Shown here: positions 7,427 to 16,744 of the stretch, piece by piece
How positions within the stretch are numbered: the first letter of the stretch is position 1
Layout of the letters: each line of letters starts with the position of its first letter
NCBI RefSeq assembly: GCF_029318635.1
Contig: NZ_CP119676.1
Location: 636,614 to 700,613, forward strand
Origin: Varunaivibrio sulfuroxidans
GTDB lineage: Bacteria > Pseudomonadota > Alphaproteobacteria > Rhodospirillales > Magnetovibrionaceae
Direction: 5' to 3'
DNA: 64,000 bases
Made by a program: the position numbers and the translations under genes
The notes under the pieces: generated by a model
What the model was told of the DNA's origin: nothing
What the model saw: the letters and a program-made list of their open reading frames with translations, nothing else
Databases searched by the model: none

Positions 7427-9586
7427 ATGGTGTATTCAAGCTTCGAGAAAACATCACCGCCGGAAAACATGCGCCCGTCAGAAACGACGGCGGGCGGCGC
7501 GCGGCCCGATCCGGCCCGGTTTTTCTCCATCGTATGGTCGCGGCTTCTACCTGTCGCCATCGCGATGATTTTGTTAAGCCTGAGCGCTCTACTGGGTGGG
7601 CAAAGCGGCATGGCGGGACAAAAAGCCCCGCGCGCCAATTCCAATACCGCACAACTAAGCGCCCGGGACATCAAGGCCGCCCGGGCGGCCTTTCGCGCCC
7701 TCGATGAACATCAATGGAAACACGTTCCTCTTCTCGCGGCGCGAATCAAGGACAACCTGACGGCTAAAGTCGTGATGTGGTCCTATTTTTCGTCAAAGGG
7801 AAACAAGGCCTCTTTCAACACCCTAAGCGCCTTTATCCGCAACAATCCCGACTGGCCGTACCAGCGGCTTTTGCGCCGGCGCGCCGAAGAGGCCATGACG
7901 CAGACCTTGCCCCCCGATGTCGTTTTGGCCTGGTTCCGAGACAATCCCATAACGAGCACCGACGGCCGTACGCGCTATATCGAGGCCCTGATGGCGGACG
8001 GACAGACCAAGAAAGCCCATGACGCCATCATCGCGACTTGGCGAGAAGCCAATTTCGGGAGACGTCAGGAAAAGAGCTTTTATAAACGCTACAAGAATTT
8101 TTTCACCACGGCCGACAACGTGACGCGCCTGGATCGCCTGATTTGGGAGGGGCGCGTGGGCCCCGCTCGGCGCATGTTGTGGCGGGTCGATAAGCCCGAT
8201 CAAGCCTTGGCGATTGCGCGCCTTTTCCTGATGCGCCGGGAAGGAAATGTCGATAGGGCGATCGCCAAGGTCCCCCGGAAATTACGGAATGACCCTGGGT
8301 TGGTGTACGAAAGAGTGCGCTGGCGTCGCCGCAAGGGAAAAACCCAAGACGCCATCGACCTACTTTTGCGCGTTCCTCCTCAACACAACCACAGCAAAAA
8401 ATGGTGGACCGAACGGTCTATCTTGGCCCGTCGCGCCTTGGATATGGGCGCCGTGACGGACGCCTACGCACTGGCCTCCCACCATGGGTTGACCCCCCGT
8501 TCACCCGTACAATACGCCGACGCCGAATGGCTGTCGGGATGGATCGCCTTACGTTTCCTAAACGATCCCAAACAAGCTTTGCGTCATTTCCAGGCGCTTT
8601 ACGCGATGGTAAAATACCCCGTCAGCAAGGCGCGCGGGGCTTACTGGATTGGACGCGCCTATCACGCCCTGAAGAAAGAGAAACAGGCCGCCGACTGGTT
8701 TCATACCGCGGCGCGCTATTCCACGACGTATTACGGCCAATTATCCATGGCGTGGTTTTCTCCTCAGGCCCTTGTCGAACTGCCTCCCTTGCCCCACCCC
8801 AGCAGCGCCGAAATTCGCCGTTTCGAATCCCATCAGATGACGCGTGTCGTGAAAATATTGCATCTTCTGAAACAGGAAAGGCGCATGCGCCCTTTCATGC
8901 TCAGTCTCGCCGGCGTATCGAAAAGTCCCGGCTGGCGAGCGCTAAGCGCGGCCTTGGCGCGCGAACAGGGCCGCGCCGACCTGGCCATCACCATCGCAAA
9001 GTCATCCCAACGCGCAGGCGCGCCGCTGGGTAAAGCCGGATACCCCTTGATCACTCCCCCGCCACGGCCCAAGCGCGCGGCGCGCGGCGGCAAGGTCGAA
9101 CCGGCATTTTTGATGGCAGTCATTCGCCAGGAAAGCGCCTTTTACCCAGGCGCGCGTTCTCACGCCGGGGCACGGGGGCTGATGCAGCTCATGCCCTCGA
9201 CCGCGCGGCGTATGGCCAGAGGGTTGCGCATGCCCTATTCACATAGAAAGCTCCTGACCAATCCCCGCTATAACGTCGCCTTGGGGCGGGCTTATCTTGG
9301 GCGACTGATCACCGCTTACAATGGATCGTATGTCCTTGCCTTGGCGGCCTACAATGCCGGGCCGGCGCGTGCGAAACAATGGATAAACCTCTATGGCGAC
9401 CCCCGGGACCCTTCCGTTGACGTTGTCGATTGGGTCGAACAAATTCCCTTTAACGAAACGCGGAATTATGTTCAAAGAGTTATGGAGAATTTACAGGTTT
9501 ACCGCCGCCGTCTGGGGCAAGGCGGCAAGGCGCTGAACTTGGTTTTGGATCTCAACCGACCGAACGGAAAAACGCTCTATGATTGA
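7427..9586 (+). CDS. slt: Soluble lytic murein transglycosylase
   Basis: The product cleaves peptidoglycan glycan strands in the periplasm, leaving 1,6-anhydro ends. A membrane-spanning or signal segment (LLPVAIAMILLSLSALL) lies near the N-terminus. The following ~450 residues are helical superhelix repeats typical of Slt70. The C-terminal domain has the GEWL signature: catalytic Glu in AVIRQESAF, then GARGLMQLMPSTA and LALAAYNAGPARAKQWI. The frame is open upstream to 7097, over the dapA start, so a real start nearer the signal peptide is needed. I chose ATG 7427; ATG 7469 is an alternative. Its last eight bases overlap the next gene. Confidence 0.9.
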   Translation: MVYSSFEKTSPPENMRPSETTAGGARPDPARFFSIVWSRLLPVAIAMILLSLSALLGGQSGMAGQKAPRANSNTAQLSARDIKAARAAFRALDEHQWKHVPLLAARIKDNLTAKVVMWSYFSSKGNKASFNTLSAFIRNNPDWPYQRLLRRRAEEAMTQTLPPDVVLAWFRDNPITSTDGRTRYIEALMADGQTKKAHDAIIATWREANFGRRQEKSFYKRYKNFFTTADNVTRLDRLIWEGRVGPARRMLWRVDKPDQALAIARLFLMRREGNVDRAIAKVPRKLRNDPGLVYERVRWRRRKGKTQDAIDLLLRVPPQHNHSKKWWTERSILARRALDMGAVTDAYALASHHGLTPRSPVQYADAEWLSGWIALRFLNDPKQALRHFQALYAMVKYPVSKARGAYWIGRAYHALKKEKQAADWFHTAARYSTTYYGQLSMAWFSPQALVELPPLPHPSSAEIRRFESHQMTRVVKILHLLKQERRMRPFMLSLAGVSKSPGWRALSAALAREQGRADLAITIAKSSQRAGAPLGKAGYPLITPPPRPKRAARGGKVEPAFLMAVIRQESAFYPGARSHAGARGLMQLMPSTARRMARGLRMPYSHRKLLTNPRYNVALGRAYLGRLITAYNGSYVLALAAYNAGPARAKQWINLYGDPRDPSVDVVDWVEQIPFNETRNYVQRVMENLQVYRRRLGQGGKALNLVLDLNRPNGKTLYD

Positions 9587-10259
9587 ATGCGAGACAATAG
9601 ACGCCTGTGTTTTCGACGCCTACGGCACCCTTTTCGACGTGACTTCCGCCGCCCGTCACTGCCAAGACAAACTGGGAGAGAACTGGGGGCCCTTCGCCGA
9701 AATGTGGCGCACCAAGCAACTTGAATATACTTGGCTGCGCTCGTTAATGGGCGATTACGCCGATTTCTGGCAGGTCACCGGCGACGCTCTGGATTACGCG
9801 ATCGACCAATTCGAAGTGGACGACCTGGATTTACGCGCACATCTGATGGAACTGTACCTTCACATCGACGCTTACCCCGAAGTCGCCGACGTTCTGGGGT
9901 GCCTGAAAAACAACGGCATACGGACGGCGATTCTATCCAACGGATCGCCCGCGATGCTCGCCGCCGCGGTTGACAGTTCGGGCTTGGCCGATCGCTTCCA
10001 GCGTCTTTTGTCCGCCGACGCCTTGGGAATCTACAAACCACACCCCAGTGTTTACCAATCGGCCGTGGACGAATTGCTTATCGACGCCTCGCGTATTTGT
10101 TTTTTATCCTCCAACGCGTGGGACATCGCCGGCGCCTCCCATTTTGGATTCCAAACCATCTGGGTTAACCGTCGCGGCGGTCGCCCCGAGGAACTGCCCG
10201 GAAAACCCCTCGGAGAAATTGACACCCTGGAAGCATTGCCCGATATTCTCGGTCTTTAG
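9579..10259 (+). CDS. Haloacid dehalogenase-like hydrolase (L-2-haloacid dehalogenase type II family)
   Basis: This 226-residue HAD enzyme has the nucleophile Asp13 in VFDAYGTLFD, motif II in ILSNGSPAML, the Lys in KPHPSVYQ, and the acidic motif in FLSSNAWDIAGA. The order and sequence follow type II L-2-haloacid dehalogenases. True haloacid activity is not assured, since many HAD relatives are phosphatases. It overlaps the end of slt by eight bases and is followed after 12 bases by the dehydratase gene, so the three are probably one transcript. Confidence 0.85.
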   Translation: MIECETIDACVFDAYGTLFDVTSAARHCQDKLGENWGPFAEMWRTKQLEYTWLRSLMGDYADFWQVTGDALDYAIDQFEVDDLDLRAHLMELYLHIDAYPEVADVLGCLKNNGIRTAILSNGSPAMLAAAVDSSGLADRFQRLLSADALGIYKPHPSVYQSAVDELLIDASRICFLSSNAWDIAGASHFGFQTIWVNRRGGRPEELPGKPLGEIDTLEALPDILGL

Positions 10260-10271
10260 GTAAATTTCACC

Positions 10272-11258
10272 ATGGACGCTCCTAAAGAACCAACGTTCGA
10301 TGATCTTCGCCAAGCGCAAGCGCGCCTTCACAAACAGGCCGTCCGCACCCCATTATTGGAATCGCCTCTGCTTAACCAGCGTCTTGGCGGGCGTCTTCTG
10401 ATCAAGCCTGAAATGACGCAAAAAAGTGGCGCCTTCAAATTCCGTGGCGCCTATAACGCGATTACGGCCCTTATTGAACGCGACCCCGATCTTTCCGGCG
10501 TGATCACCTATTCCTCCGGCAATCATGCCCAAGGCGTGGCCCTGTCGGCGGCTCTGCATGGCGTCGCGGCGGTGATCATCATGCCCGACGACGCCCCGGC
10601 GGCGAAAATCGCGAAAACCCGCGCCTATGGCGCCGAGGTCGTGCATTACCGCCGCGGTCGAGAAAGCCGCGAGGAGATTGGCGAAAACCTGGCGCGCGAA
10701 CGCGCTTTGACTCTGGTGCGTCCTTATGATGAGCCCTTGGTCATCGCCGGACAGGGTACGATCGGGATTGAAATCGCCGAGGACGTCCAGCGCCTCGGCC
10801 TCACGCTTGACGCCGTTATCGCGCCTTGCGGCGGCGGCGGAATGTCGGCGGGGATCGCCATCGCCCTTGAGACCCTTCTGCCCGACACCGCCCTTTACAC
10901 CGCGGAGCCGGAAGATTTCGACGACATGGCGCGCTCCTTGGTGGCGGGCGCACGGCAAAGCAACGCCAGCGAGGGCGGCTCTATCTGCGACGCCTTGATG
11001 ACGCCCAGCCCGGGAGAATTAACTTTCGCCATCAACCGCCATCGCGTCAAGGCGGGACTGGTCGCCAGCGATGCCGACGCCCTCGACGCGATGGCTCTAT
11101 TGTTCGATCATTTCAAGGTTGTCAGCGAACCGGGCGGGGCAATCTCCGTGGCGACGATCCTAAACGGCGCGATCGATATCACGGGACGAACGATCGTTAC
11201 CGTGTGCAGCGGCGGCAATGTTGATCATGAAATTTTCATCCGCGCCCTATCGCGATAA
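10272..11258 (+). CDS. Threonine/serine dehydratase family PLP enzyme (no ACT domain)
   Basis: The 328-residue protein is a fold-type II PLP enzyme. Lys56 in KSGAFKFRGAYN is the Schiff-base lysine, SSGNHAQGVA is the loop for the substrate carboxylate, and CGGGGMSAG holds the PLP phosphate. The regulatory ACT domain of biosynthetic IlvA is absent, so it resembles catabolic threonine dehydratase or serine racemase. Substrate (threonine, serine, or a hydroxyaspartate) cannot be decided from motifs alone. It follows the HAD gene closely and ends in a convergent region with the bactofilin gene. Confidence 0.85.
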   Translation: MDAPKEPTFDDLRQAQARLHKQAVRTPLLESPLLNQRLGGRLLIKPEMTQKSGAFKFRGAYNAITALIERDPDLSGVITYSSGNHAQGVALSAALHGVAAVIIMPDDAPAAKIAKTRAYGAEVVHYRRGRESREEIGENLARERALTLVRPYDEPLVIAGQGTIGIEIAEDVQRLGLTLDAVIAPCGGGGMSAGIAIALETLLPDTALYTAEPEDFDDMARSLVAGARQSNASEGGSICDALMTPSPGELTFAINRHRVKAGLVASDADALDAMALLFDHFKVVSEPGGAISVATILNGAIDITGRTIVTVCSGGNVDHEIFIRALSR

Positions 11259-11368
11259 ATGCGCTCCGCCGGATGGACAAGACCACGCTCCCACGTTTCC
11301 GAGGCGGAAACATCGGCCTGCGGCCAAACGCATGAGATCTAACCACATGAGACCAGTGAGCCCTGCCC

Positions 11369-12064
11369 CTAACTCAGGACCGTCTTCTTGGGTTCCGGCT
11401 CTCGCCCGCTCGGAGGCGTCGGCGCAGCGTTTTTTCCGAGCGCGGCTCCCGGGGACGGCTGTGCCGCATTCTGGGGCTGAGACAGTCCCTGTTGGGATTT
11501 ATTAATCACCAAATTGACGCGTTCGTCCGGCGAGGGGTGGCGCCCTCCATCCGTCGCACCAACGCTCCCCCCGGAGGGGGCGGACGGTCTGGTATCGCCT
11601 TTTACGACGCCCCGAACGTCCGACATCGCCGTCGCCGCCCGCGGCAAGGTTCGATCCGACGACGCCTGCTCGCGATCTTTTAAAAGATCCACGCCATCCT
11701 CCAATCGCGTTATGTGCCCTTCGAGAAAGGCTCCCTTCTCGATGGAGAGATTTTCGTGCAAAATGTCTCCGACAACGTGGGCGTTTTTTGCCAAATTTAC
11801 GGTCTTCGCCTTGATTTGGCCGTTTACCGTTCCGTGGACGCGCACCGTATCGGCGATAATTTCTCCGGTAATTTGCGCCTGTTCGCCAACCAACAGAACC
11901 CTGGATCGGATATCGCCCAAAATCGTTCCGTCAATTTGGATTTCCCCCGCGCTGACCAAATCTCCGGTAATTTTCAAATCGGTGCTGATAATCGACGGGA
12001 CCGAGGGCCTCGATTGCACCGAGGAGGACTTTTGGTCAGTGGGTTTTTTATTCCTGGAAAACAT
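11369..12064 (-). CDS. Bactofilin (polymer-forming cytoskeletal protein)
   Basis: Bactofilins polymerise without nucleotide into membrane-associated filaments that localise cell-wall or stalk enzymes. Residues 24-125 show the right-handed beta-helix pattern of repeated glycine- and valine-rich turns (GDLVSAGEIQIDGTILGDI, GEIIADTVRVHGTVNGQI, KNAHVVGDIL). The N-terminal tail is short and basic. The C-terminal 100 residues are Pro/Ser/Gly-rich and probably disordered, longer than in minimal bactofilins. Its start overlaps the end of the M23 peptidase gene by 17 bases. Such bactofilin/M23 gene pairs are known in other bacteria, where the filament positions the hydrolase. Confidence 0.92.
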   Translation of the reverse strand: MFSRNKKPTDQKSSSVQSRPSVPSIISTDLKITGDLVSAGEIQIDGTILGDIRSRVLLVGEQAQITGEIIADTVRVHGTVNGQIKAKTVNLAKNAHVVGDILHENLSIEKGAFLEGHITRLEDGVDLLKDREQASSDRTLPRAATAMSDVRGVVKGDTRPSAPSGGSVGATDGGRHPSPDERVNLVINKSQQGLSQPQNAAQPSPGAALGKNAAPTPPSGREPEPKKTVLS

Positions 12065-13373
12065 CTCGACCTGCCATGATAAATTTTAGGGGGTCCATGC
12101 TTTTGTTCTTGTATAGCACCTCGTAATGCAGATGGGGCCCCGTACTTCTGCCTGTGCTACCGACCAGTCCGATCTTCTCCTTATAACTGACCTTAGCACC
12201 TTTTTTAACGAGTATCTTATTCAAATGCCCATAGCGGGTGCGGATGCCGTCGCCATGGTCCACCTCGACCATATTGCCGAAATTCCCCCGCCATCCGGCG
12301 TAAACGACGACCCCAGGAGCCATGACATAAACCGGAGTACGCCTGTACGCCCCCATATCCAGACCATAATGCATACTGAGGCGATGGTTTACAGGATCAC
12401 GCCGGGGGCCAAAACGACTGGTGATCGTGTAGGTTTTCAATGGTGGACTGAGCGGTATTCTCCCCAAAATGGACTGCAATAAATCCGATTGATTAAGCTT
12501 ATCGTCCAACAGCGCCAACTTTGTCTTCAAACGCCCCGCCGGTCGGTTCGACGGCTTTATCTCAACGAAAGGCCCCCCCTGCCCGGCATTTTCTTTCTCA
12601 TTGGCGGCCAAAAGCTGATCCACATCCAATCCGGTTTTTTCGACCACGCGCTCCATGGTCGAGATATATTCCGCCGTTTGCTCGGTAAGGCGGTCAACGG
12701 AATCATTTTCGTTTTGCTCGAAAACGGTTAATTGGTGTTCCAGCAATTGGATGTCGTGGCGCATTTGGGTTGACCGCAGCAAAGCCGAATTCCGCTCGCT
12801 GAGCGCTGTTTGCAAATCGGTTTCCACCGATGACAGATCGTCCTTCAAGGAAAAATTTTTCTTGGCCAAGATTTTCATCTTGGTCTCGATATCCCCCATC
12901 TGGGAGCGCAATTGCTTGCGCTTACGTTCGACATCGGCCTTGGCCTTGCCCCCCAGCGGCGTGTCTATCCCACCGGCGACGCCTTTAAAACTGTTGCTCG
13001 CGGAACCGGGGCGACGCCCGGCGAGGGCCAACATCAAGGTATGGTTCTCTTCGAGATCGCGCACGATTCCCGTAAAGCGTTTCTGGTATTCCGCGACGTC
13101 CCCCAACAAACTGCGATAGGCCATCCGCACGCTGGCGATCTGGGCGTCTTTCGCCGCCAATTCACTGCCGTGATTGAATACCGCATAGGTTGCATAGGAA
13201 ACCCAGCCGCCGATCGCCAGGCATAAAAGCAAGACGCCAATTTGAAACCGACAGGAAAACCGTAGACAGCGCACCGCGCCATTATGGCGCATAACGATCT
13301 GACGCTCGGGAAACACCACGCGCAACCGATCGACAATGCTGTGGACATTCTCCCCCGTGTCTCTTGGAATCAT
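12048..13373 (-). CDS. M23 family murein endopeptidase, membrane-anchored
   Basis: This 441-residue protein has a basic cytoplasmic N-terminus (1-43), one transmembrane segment (about 44-66), a long coiled coil with heptad-like stretches (75-260), and a C-terminal LytM domain (about 310-430). Zinc-binding motifs are visible as HYGLD and HLHYEV, with SRFGPRRDP before them. It should cut peptide cross-links in periplasmic peptidoglycan. The gene overlaps and precedes the bactofilin gene, implying coordinated production and probably physical partnership across the inner membrane. A -10-like TATAGT lies some 75 bases upstream, but the -35 is unclear. Confidence 0.9.
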   Translation of the reverse strand: MIPRDTGENVHSIVDRLRVVFPERQIVMRHNGAVRCLRFSCRFQIGVLLLCLAIGGWVSYATYAVFNHGSELAAKDAQIASVRMAYRSLLGDVAEYQKRFTGIVRDLEENHTLMLALAGRRPGSASNSFKGVAGGIDTPLGGKAKADVERKRKQLRSQMGDIETKMKILAKKNFSLKDDLSSVETDLQTALSERNSALLRSTQMRHDIQLLEHQLTVFEQNENDSVDRLTEQTAEYISTMERVVEKTGLDVDQLLAANEKENAGQGGPFVEIKPSNRPAGRLKTKLALLDDKLNQSDLLQSILGRIPLSPPLKTYTITSRFGPRRDPVNHRLSMHYGLDMGAYRRTPVYVMAPGVVVYAGWRGNFGNMVEVDHGDGIRTRYGHLNKILVKKGAKVSYKEKIGLVGSTGRSTGPHLHYEVLYKNKSMDPLKFIMAGRDVFQE

Positions 13374-13832
13374 CCCCGCGAATTCCCCTGCTTCAAGTCC
13401 TGCTTTTCGGTCTTTACGCCCCGTGCCCCAACGACGCCAGACCCCTAGAGAAAAAACTATAACACGCCCGCCTCCATGTCACATGGCTTGCGTGACACGT
13501 GGACGACGCACAGCTTAGCGCGCCTTTGGCTATGGGGTGCATCTTTTTCATACCGCCCTTACGGTAAATTTTAAAGACACGGCCTCCCAAAGGCATGGCC
13601 TCCCCTCGAAATTATCCACTCGCGAGGATGGAGGCAAGAGTCTATTAATTTTGTGTTAACCGGAAAGTGCGCGCCATCACGCCTCGGATAAAAAACTTCA
13701 TCTCCTTAACCTATGGCGTATTTCGCTCAGTGGTATCGGATATTTCCCCTAGACCCGAGCATGGAGGCTTTCGTACTTTCAGATTTCCGAGATGTATCGC
13801 TAAATCAAGACTTCACGAAAGGGACCACCGCG
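13374..13832. other. Divergent intergenic region between the M23 peptidase and pgpA genes
   Basis: About 460 bases hold no gene I can support. The region contains an inverted run CCATGTCACATGG and GTGACACGTGG near 13475-13502, a CtrA-like site at 13645-13660 (listed separately), and possible promoter elements for both flanking genes. Short open frames here lack family resemblance and ribosome-binding sites. Confidence 0.5.
13645..13660 (+). promoter_or_regulatory. CtrA-box-like site TTAA-N7-TTAAC
   Basis: TTAA at 13645-13648 and TTAAC at 13656-13660 are separated by exactly seven bases, the full consensus for CtrA, the alphaproteobacterial cell-cycle and motility regulator. It lies about 170 bases before pgpA and about 270 bases before the M23/bactofilin pair. 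Control by CtrA is inference; no ctrA gene is in the window. Confidence 0.45.
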
Positions 13833-14291
13833 ATGTCCTTCAAAATAGCGAAAATCGCCGCCACTTGGTTCGGGGCGGGCCTTGCTCCGAAAGCGCCTGG
13901 AACGTGGGGCACACTGGCGGCGCTGCCGTTCGCCTGGGGTATTATTCTCATCGCGGGCCGACCGGGGTTGGCGGCGGCGGCGGTTGGCGTCTACGCCCTT
14001 GGAATCTGGGCCGCCCAGGTCTACATGGCCCATACAAAAACCCACGATCCCGGACAAATCGTCATCGACGAAGTCGTCGGCGTTTGGATCGCCCTTCTGC
14101 CCGCAACCCTCAGCCCCGCGTCGTTTTTCTTTGGATTCGCCCTGTTTCGTTTCTTCGATATCGTTAAACCGTGGCCAATCTCGTGGGTAGACCGGAACGT
14201 CGGAGGCGCTCATGGGGTGATGCTGGACGATGTTCTGGCGGGAATTTTCGCCGCAATTCTTTTGTTTTTCGCCATGCCTTATCTGCCCTAG
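13833..14291 (+). CDS. pgpA: Phosphatidylglycerophosphatase A
   Basis: PgpA dephosphorylates phosphatidylglycerol phosphate to phosphatidylglycerol at the inner membrane. The 152-residue protein starts MSFKIAKIAATWFGAG and has the family motifs GLAPKAPGTWGTL, DEVVGVW and FRFFDIVKPWP, with several hydrophobic segments. The frame extends upstream to 13713, but ATG 13833 has GAAAGGGA in a suitable place and gives the family start. The next gene, pncC, lies 273 bases away; the gap shows no gene. Confidence 0.95.
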   Translation: MSFKIAKIAATWFGAGLAPKAPGTWGTLAALPFAWGIILIAGRPGLAAAAVGVYALGIWAAQVYMAHTKTHDPGQIVIDEVVGVWIALLPATLSPASFFFGFALFRFFDIVKPWPISWVDRNVGGAHGVMLDDVLAGIFAAILLFFAMPYLP

Positions 14292-14564
14292 TGGTTTGAG
14301 TTTAACATTTGAGTCCGATGCAATTGGACACAAATGTGTGAAGAAATCAAACTGCAACAAAAAGATAGATAGTGGTCGGCCCGATGGTTCGCGGGAGCGA
14401 AACGTCGGAGTCGATCCACCAGTGGGTTGATTCCGACTTTTCGATTCCGAGACGTCAGGCCGCCCCACGAAGTTATCTTTTTGATAGGGTTTGATTTCCT
14501 TCACCCCCCCGTCTGTCGGCGAACTCTTTTGTCTCAGACAGACCACGAGACCAGAGGAAACCGC

Positions 14565-15062
14565 ATGTTTGATAAGGATGTTATAGAACTTGGCGCACGA
14601 ACGCTAACGGCGTGCCGCGCAGGCGGATTACACGCAGCGACTGCGGAATCGTGCACCGGCGGCCTGATCTGCGCCCTGCTGAGCGCCGTACCCGGGTCGT
14701 CCGATGTCCTGGAGCGCGGCTTCGTTACCTACGCCAACCGGGCCAAAACCGAAATGCTGGGTGTTCCCATGGAACTGATCGAACGCCACGGCGCGGTCAG
14801 CGAGGACGTCGCGCGCGCCATGGCCGAAGGCGTGTTGGCGCATAGCCCGGCGGATATCTCCGTCGCCGTCACGGGGATCGCCGGCCCCGGCGGCGGGACG
14901 CCCGACAAGCCCGTGGGACTGGTGCATATCGCCGCCGCGCGCACCGGGTTTCAAACCCGCCACCGCCGCTTCGTCTTCGAAGGCGACCGCCATCAAGTGC
15001 GCCTCGCCGCCGTGCGGGCGGCGCTAGAGATGGTCTTAAGTCTGGCCGGGGAAGAAGGCTAG
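14565..15062 (+). CDS. pncC: Nicotinamide-nucleotide amidase (CinA C-terminal domain)
   Basis: The protein converts nicotinamide mononucleotide to nicotinate mononucleotide in the pyridine nucleotide salvage cycle. Its 165 residues match the stand-alone CinA C-terminal domain: TAESCTGGLICALL, GSSDVLERGFVTYANRAKTEMLGV and SVAVTGIAGPGGGTPDKPVGLVHIA. The N-terminal MoCF-like domain of full-length CinA is absent. The ATG at 14565 follows GAGGAAACCGC. The stop is ten bases from the convergent COQ10-type gene. Confidence 0.93.
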   Translation: MFDKDVIELGARTLTACRAGGLHAATAESCTGGLICALLSAVPGSSDVLERGFVTYANRAKTEMLGVPMELIERHGAVSEDVARAMAEGVLAHSPADISVAVTGIAGPGGGTPDKPVGLVHIAAARTGFQTRHRRFVFEGDRHQVRLAAVRAALEMVLSLAGEEG

Positions 15063-15072
15063 TTACTCACGG

Positions 15073-15522
15073 TCAGGGCGATATCGGGACGTACCGATCG
15101 TAGAGGGTGTGTGCGCGGGTCTCGAAGGCGGACACCATGCGCCGTACCGCCTCGCCGAAAACGGCGCCGATGGCCTTGTCGAGAATCTTCGAGCGAAACT
15201 CGAAATCGACGTGAAAATCAATCCGGCAACCGTCTGGATGGGGTTCGAATATCCAATGGTTCTCCAGGTAGTTAAAGGGTCCGTCCAAATACTTAACATC
15301 GATCCTATCGGGGTTTTGCATAACGACCCGCGAGGTGAATTTCTCACGAAAGACCTTAAAGCCGATCACCATGTCGGCGATCATCACATGACCATCGTTG
15401 GAACGAACCCGCGCCCCGATGCACCATGGCAAAAAATCGGGATACTTGGCGACATCGGCGACCATGTCGAAAAGCTGATCGGGCCGATAGGACAGGATTT
15501 TTTTTTCGGCGTATGAAGGCAT
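15073..15522 (-). CDS. COQ10/RatA-type START domain protein
   Basis: This 149-residue protein belongs to the polyketide cyclase/START superfamily branch that includes mitochondrial Coq10, a ubiquinone-binding protein needed for respiration. Family features are the start MPSYAEKKILSYRPDQLFDMVADVAKYPDFLPWC, then RVRSNDG and GPFNYLENHWIF. Alphaproteobacterial members lie beside lipA, as here (29 bases downstream of the lipA stop). E. coli RatA is a homologue named as a toxin; a ubiquinone role is more likely here. Confidence 0.9.
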   Translation of the reverse strand: MPSYAEKKILSYRPDQLFDMVADVAKYPDFLPWCIGARVRSNDGHVMIADMVIGFKVFREKFTSRVVMQNPDRIDVKYLDGPFNYLENHWIFEPHPDGCRIDFHVDFEFRSKILDKAIGAVFGEAVRRMVSAFETRAHTLYDRYVPISP

Positions 15523-15551
15523 TATGAAAAATCGTCGTTTCTTAAAATAGA

Positions 15552-16532
15552 TTATTTTTTGGACGCGGGCGCGTTCAAACGCTCCAACCGGGCTCGGCGT
15601 AGGGCGGCGAAATCTTTATCCGCATGGTAGGACGACCGCGTTAGCGGCGACGAAGAAACCAGTAAAAACCCCTTACTCATGGCGACGCGCTTGTATTCGT
15701 CAAATTCATCGGGGGTTACGAAACGGTCGATCGCGGCGTGTTTCGGGGTCGGTTGTAGGTATTGACCGATGGTCAGAAAATCGACCCCCGCCGAACGCAT
15801 GTCGTCCATCACCTGAAGGACTTCTTCACGCGTTTCCCCCAGGCCGACCATGATTCCCGATTTAGTGAATATCTCGGGATTCACTTCCTTCGCACGATCC
15901 AGGATTTTTAGGGAATGATAATAACGCGCCCCCGGTCGAATAGTGGGATACAACCTGGGCACCGTCTCCAGATTATGGTTGAAGACGTCCGGCCCCGCCG
16001 CGGCGACGGCTTCGAGAGCGCCTTTTTTGTGGCGAAAGTCGGGCGTCAGCACCTCGATTGTGGTTTCCGGAGTGCGGGCGCGCAGTTTTTCGATGCAGGC
16101 GACGAATTGGTGCGCCCCGCCGTCGTCCAGGTCGTCGCGATCGACCGAAGTGATGACCATGTGCTTCATGCCCATCTTGGCCGCGGCATTGGCCATGTTT
16201 TCCGGCTCCAAGGGATCAACGGGCCCGGGCTTGCCCGTACGCACGTTACAAAAAGCGCAGGCCCGGGTGCAGGTATCGCCCAGAATCATCACCGTGGCGT
16301 GGCGATGCATCCAGCATTCGCCGATGTTCGGGCACGCCGCCTCCTCGCAGACCGTGTGCAGACCCTTATCGCGCATCAAACGACGCGTTTCGCCGTATTC
16401 GGGCGATGTCGGCGCCTTGACCCGGATCCATGCAGGTTTGCGCTGGATCGGATTGTCCGGCTTGCGCGCCTTTTCCGGGTGGCGCACGTCCGCTTTGCCG
16501 GAGGCTTCTTTTATGGGGGCATTGGCTGTCAT
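15552..16532 (-). CDS. lipA: Lipoyl synthase
   Basis: LipA inserts two sulfur atoms into protein-bound octanoyl groups to make lipoate, the cofactor carried by the neighbouring pyruvate dehydrogenase subunits. The radical-SAM cluster motif is [13 protein letters not shown] and the auxiliary cluster motif is [12 protein letters not shown], both intact. The 326-residue reading from ATG 16530-16532 gives a typical length. The frame stays open 53 codons further upstream but without family resemblance. GGAG stands about 12 bases before the chosen start. It lies downstream of lpdA, separated by 212 bases. Confidence 0.96.
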   Translation of the reverse strand: MTANAPIKEASGKADVRHPEKARKPDNPIQRKPAWIRVKAPTSPEYGETRRLMRDKGLHTVCEEAACPNIGECWMHRHATVMILGDTCTRACAFCNVRTGKPGPVDPLEPENMANAAAKMGMKHMVITSVDRDDLDDGGAHQFVACIEKLRARTPETTIEVLTPDFRHKKGALEAVAAAGPDVFNHNLETVPRLYPTIRPGARYYHSLKILDRAKEVNPEIFTKSGIMVGLGETREEVLQVMDDMRSAGVDFLTIGQYLQPTPKHAAIDRFVTPDEFDEYKRVAMSKGFLLVSSSPLTRSSYHADKDFAALRRARLERLNAPASKK

Positions 16533-16744
16533 GGCGCGGGTATCGCTCCTTTTTGATATCTCGTCAATATAACCCGGCGCGGCGGCGCGGCAAGCCCAAG
16601 GCGGCGAGATACGTTTTTTCTTTCGTCGGTTCTCGTGGAACGCCCGATCGCAACCGACCCCGATCGAAGTCCGCCCCCCGAACGGATACACCGGTCGGGG
16701 GGATTAGGTCCACGCCCATATCCGGAGGTGTCCAGGGTCAGGAC

